Shown here one piece after another: positions 13,587 through 14,898 of a stretch of DNA of 14,898 nt. Both the position numbers and the translations under genes were made by a program. The first letter of the stretch is position 1. Every line of letters begins with the position of its first letter. The stretch comes from Pseudomonadota bacterium (GTDB lineage Bacteria; Myxococcota_A; Polyangia; Polyangiales; Polyangiaceae). The DNA lies in assembly GCA_023432025.1 (NCBI GenBank), contig JAEYVE010000107.1, forward strand, positions 1 to 14,898, written 5' to 3'. The notes beneath the pieces are model-generated. The model did no database searches. It was not told where the DNA came from and worked only from the letters and a program-made list of their open reading frames with translations.

Positions 13587-14729
13587 TCAGCGCGCGCCGG
13601 CGGCCAGCTTGTCCGCGGCAAACTGCCGATTCTTCTCGACGCGCTCACGCTGATCCGACGGAAGCCGCGACGAAGCGAGCAGTCGGCCTGCGTAGTCGAG
13701 CGACTCACGATATTCGCCGACCCAAAAGGCGGCCACGCTGACTTCGTCCTCCGCGCGCCAGTCGTAGGCTTCGTCTTGGAGAAAGAGCAAATCGTCGGGG
13801 CGCGGCAACTCGACCGACTTTTTGGCGAACAAGTACGCAAGCGGAAACTTGCGGTGTGTGCGGTAGTGCCGCGCCAACGCCACCAAAGGCTCTCGCCGCG
13901 TGGGACGCGCTGCGTAGGCGTCCAACCAAGCGCTCACGGCCTCTTCGTGGCGGCCAGCCGCCTCACACAAGAGCCCCGCTTGGTAGAACGAGTAGAAGAC
14001 CTCTTCGGGCCAGCCGCCGAGCGCCGCTCGGCGACGGTAGTTCGAAATGGCGCGCTCGGGCTCGCCTGCGTCGCGGTAGCTCTGCGCCAGGTAGAAAACG
14101 TATCGAGCGTTGTCGGGTTCCTCCACCAGGCCGCGCTCGAGCACCTCCGCGTCGCGCGCGTACTTTTGCCGCACGTCTCCTTGGTTTCTCGCGCTGTCGA
14201 AGTGGCCCACGCACAAAACATCGTGCACCTTGCCCGTTTCATGAGGCGCGTCGCACTGAATCACTTCGTGCAAGACACCCACGTACCGCCACGGCAGGCT
14301 GCTGCGCACGATCTGCGTGCGATAAAAGGACGTCTTCGAGCCCTCGCCACGGTGCGGCGTCAGGTACGCGTCCAACGTGAGCTCCGGCAGCGCGTAGCCC
14401 GGCGGCAGCACCATCTCTTCGTCCGCGTCGATGATGAACGAGTAGTCCGCCCAGGGGCGCGCAAGCTCGAGCGCCTCGGTGCGGTTGTGACCGAAGTTCT
14501 TCCAGGGCCGCTCGTACACGGCGCCCGGCACGCCGCGCATTGCCTCGCGCACGATGTCCTGGGTGCCGTCGGTCGAACCCGTATCCACGACGCAGTACGC
14601 GTCCACGAGCCCGCGCACCGACGCGAGGCAACGACGAATCACGTGCGCCTCGTTCTTCACGATCATCGAAAGGCACACGCTGGGGCGCCCATCGGCACGT
14701 ATGACTTGGTGAGGTGTCGGCTCAATCAC
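13587..14729 (-). CDS. GT2 glycosyltransferase with C-terminal TPR-like repeats
   Basis: This encodes a 380-residue glycosyltransferase with a GT-A fold. The N-terminal domain opens VCLSMIVKNEAHVIRRCLAS, then DTGSTDGT at 49-56 for nucleotide-sugar binding, and the metal-binding DADEE at 101-105. A WRYVGVLHEVI block (147-157) is typical of family 2 enzymes of the SunS/LOS beta-1,4-glucosyltransferase group. Residues ~205-305 are helical pairs with TPR character (RYVFYLAQSYRDAGEPERAI; EVFYSFYQAGLLCEAAGRHE), which may bind a protein acceptor. No signal peptide or membrane helix is visible, so it is probably cytoplasmic. The start is uncertain: GTG 14729 is used here, and a TTG at 14765 in the same frame is the alternative. 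Neither has a strong ribosome-binding site. The frame remains open upstream through the 21-bp repeats to the window edge. The sugar and acceptor (protein, peptide or lipid) cannot be told from sequence. Confidence 0.88.
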   Translation of the reverse strand: MIEPTPHQVIRADGRPSVCLSMIVKNEAHVIRRCLASVRGLVDAYCVVDTGSTDGTQDIVREAMRGVPGAVYERPWKNFGHNRTEALELARPWADYSFIIDADEEMVLPPGYALPELTLDAYLTPHRGEGSKTSFYRTQIVRSSLPWRYVGVLHEVIQCDAPHETGKVHDVLCVGHFDSARNQGDVRQKYARDAEVLERGLVEEPDNARYVFYLAQSYRDAGEPERAISNYRRRAALGGWPEEVFYSFYQAGLLCEAAGRHEEAVSAWLDAYAARPTRREPLVALARHYRTHRKFPLAYLFAKKSVELPRPDDLLFLQDEAYDWRAEDEVSVAAFWVGEYRESLDYAGRLLASSRLPSDQRERVEKNRQFAADKLAAGAR

Positions 14730-14810
14730 GGCGAAGCCATATTGCCGTCGCTCCCGGCCAAACAAAGCGCCCGGTCGCCCTCGTGATGGCGAGCGGCCCC
14801 GCGGCCGGCG

Positions 14811-14898
14811 TGTCCCTGACGGCTTCCCCCCTGTCCCTGACGGCTTCCCCCTTGTCCCTGACGGCTTCCCCCTTGTCCCTGACGGCTTCCCCCTTGTC
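14811..14898. repeat. 21-bp perfect tandem repeat, 4.2 copies, continuing past the window edge
   Basis: The unit TGTCCCTGACGGCTTCCCCC plus a final T or C repeats at 14811, 14832, 14853 and 14874, then a partial TGTC reaches the edge. Only the last base of the first unit differs (C instead of T). As 21 is a multiple of three, minus-strand frames read it as heptapeptides (for example RGKPSGT or GEAVRDK) with no stop. One plus-strand frame has a TGA in every unit. The array lies about 80 bp upstream of the glycosyltransferase start. It may be a promoter-region minisatellite or the end of a repeat-coding gene beyond the window. Confidence 0.92.

Noticed and set aside
13359..14786. A 475-codon plus-strand open frame across the glycosyltransferase
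   Set aside because: It is antisense to a GT2 gene with clear catalytic motifs, and it overlaps the end of the collagen-like gene and its terminator.
14811..14898. CRISPR array
   Set aside because: The 21-bp units are directly adjacent with no unique spacers between them, so this is a simple tandem repeat.

Overview
The window is high-GC DNA with strong G/C preference at third codon positions. It encodes an unusual number of lipoproteins with Gly/Ser-rich spacers: two von Willebrand factor A (vWA) proteins, a PQQ-like/HEAT protein and a collagen-like protein. Together with the codon style, this points to a large-genome myxobacterium (Myxococcota, Polyangiales-like). That placement is inferred from gene content; there is no rRNA or other marker here. 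I see no tRNA, rRNA, transposase, phage gene, CRISPR array or replication origin.

Layout. A minus-strand membrane-anchored protein runs off the left edge (1-154). Divergent from it is a PhoH-family ATPase (247-1548), then a 267-bp spacer with a degenerate 44-45-bp tandem repeat, then enolase (1816-3105), closed by a strong intrinsic terminator. Next is a compact plus-strand block: two paralogous vWA lipoproteins (3382-4665 and 4689-6233) and a GNAT acetyltransferase (6244-6828). Convergent to it is a minus-strand pair whose ORFs overlap by 4 bp: a Nudix hydrolase (7770-8456) followed by a divergent NAD kinase (6892-7773). After a 304-bp divergent spacer come a PQQ-like/HEAT lipoprotein (8761-10644) and, 10 bp later, a long-form serine O-acetyltransferase (10655-11551). 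Convergent to these is a NIF3/DUF34 protein (11572-12396). After a 337-bp spacer comes a collagen-like lipoprotein (12734-13444) with its own terminator. A TPR-bearing GT2 glycosyltransferase lies on the minus strand (13587-14729). Just upstream of it, a 21-bp tandem repeat with four full copies continues past the right edge.

How the genes fit together. Most are housekeeping or metabolic: glycolysis (enolase), cysteine synthesis (serine acetyltransferase), NAD(P) balance (Nudix plus NAD kinase) and RNA-linked ATPase (PhoH). Interspersed are cell-envelope proteins of unknown role. The tightest functional pairing is Nudix-NAD kinase, whose overlapping stop and start imply coupled translation in nucleotide-cofactor metabolism. 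The vWA pair shares a full architecture, including an unnamed C-terminal cysteine module, and probably arose by tandem duplication.

No clear defence system, biosynthetic cluster or mobile island is visible. The points most worth a second look are the vWA pair, the collagen-like lipoprotein, the eukaryote-like motif variants in the NAD kinase and NIF3 proteins, the four-residue insertion in the Nudix box, and the two tandem-repeat arrays.
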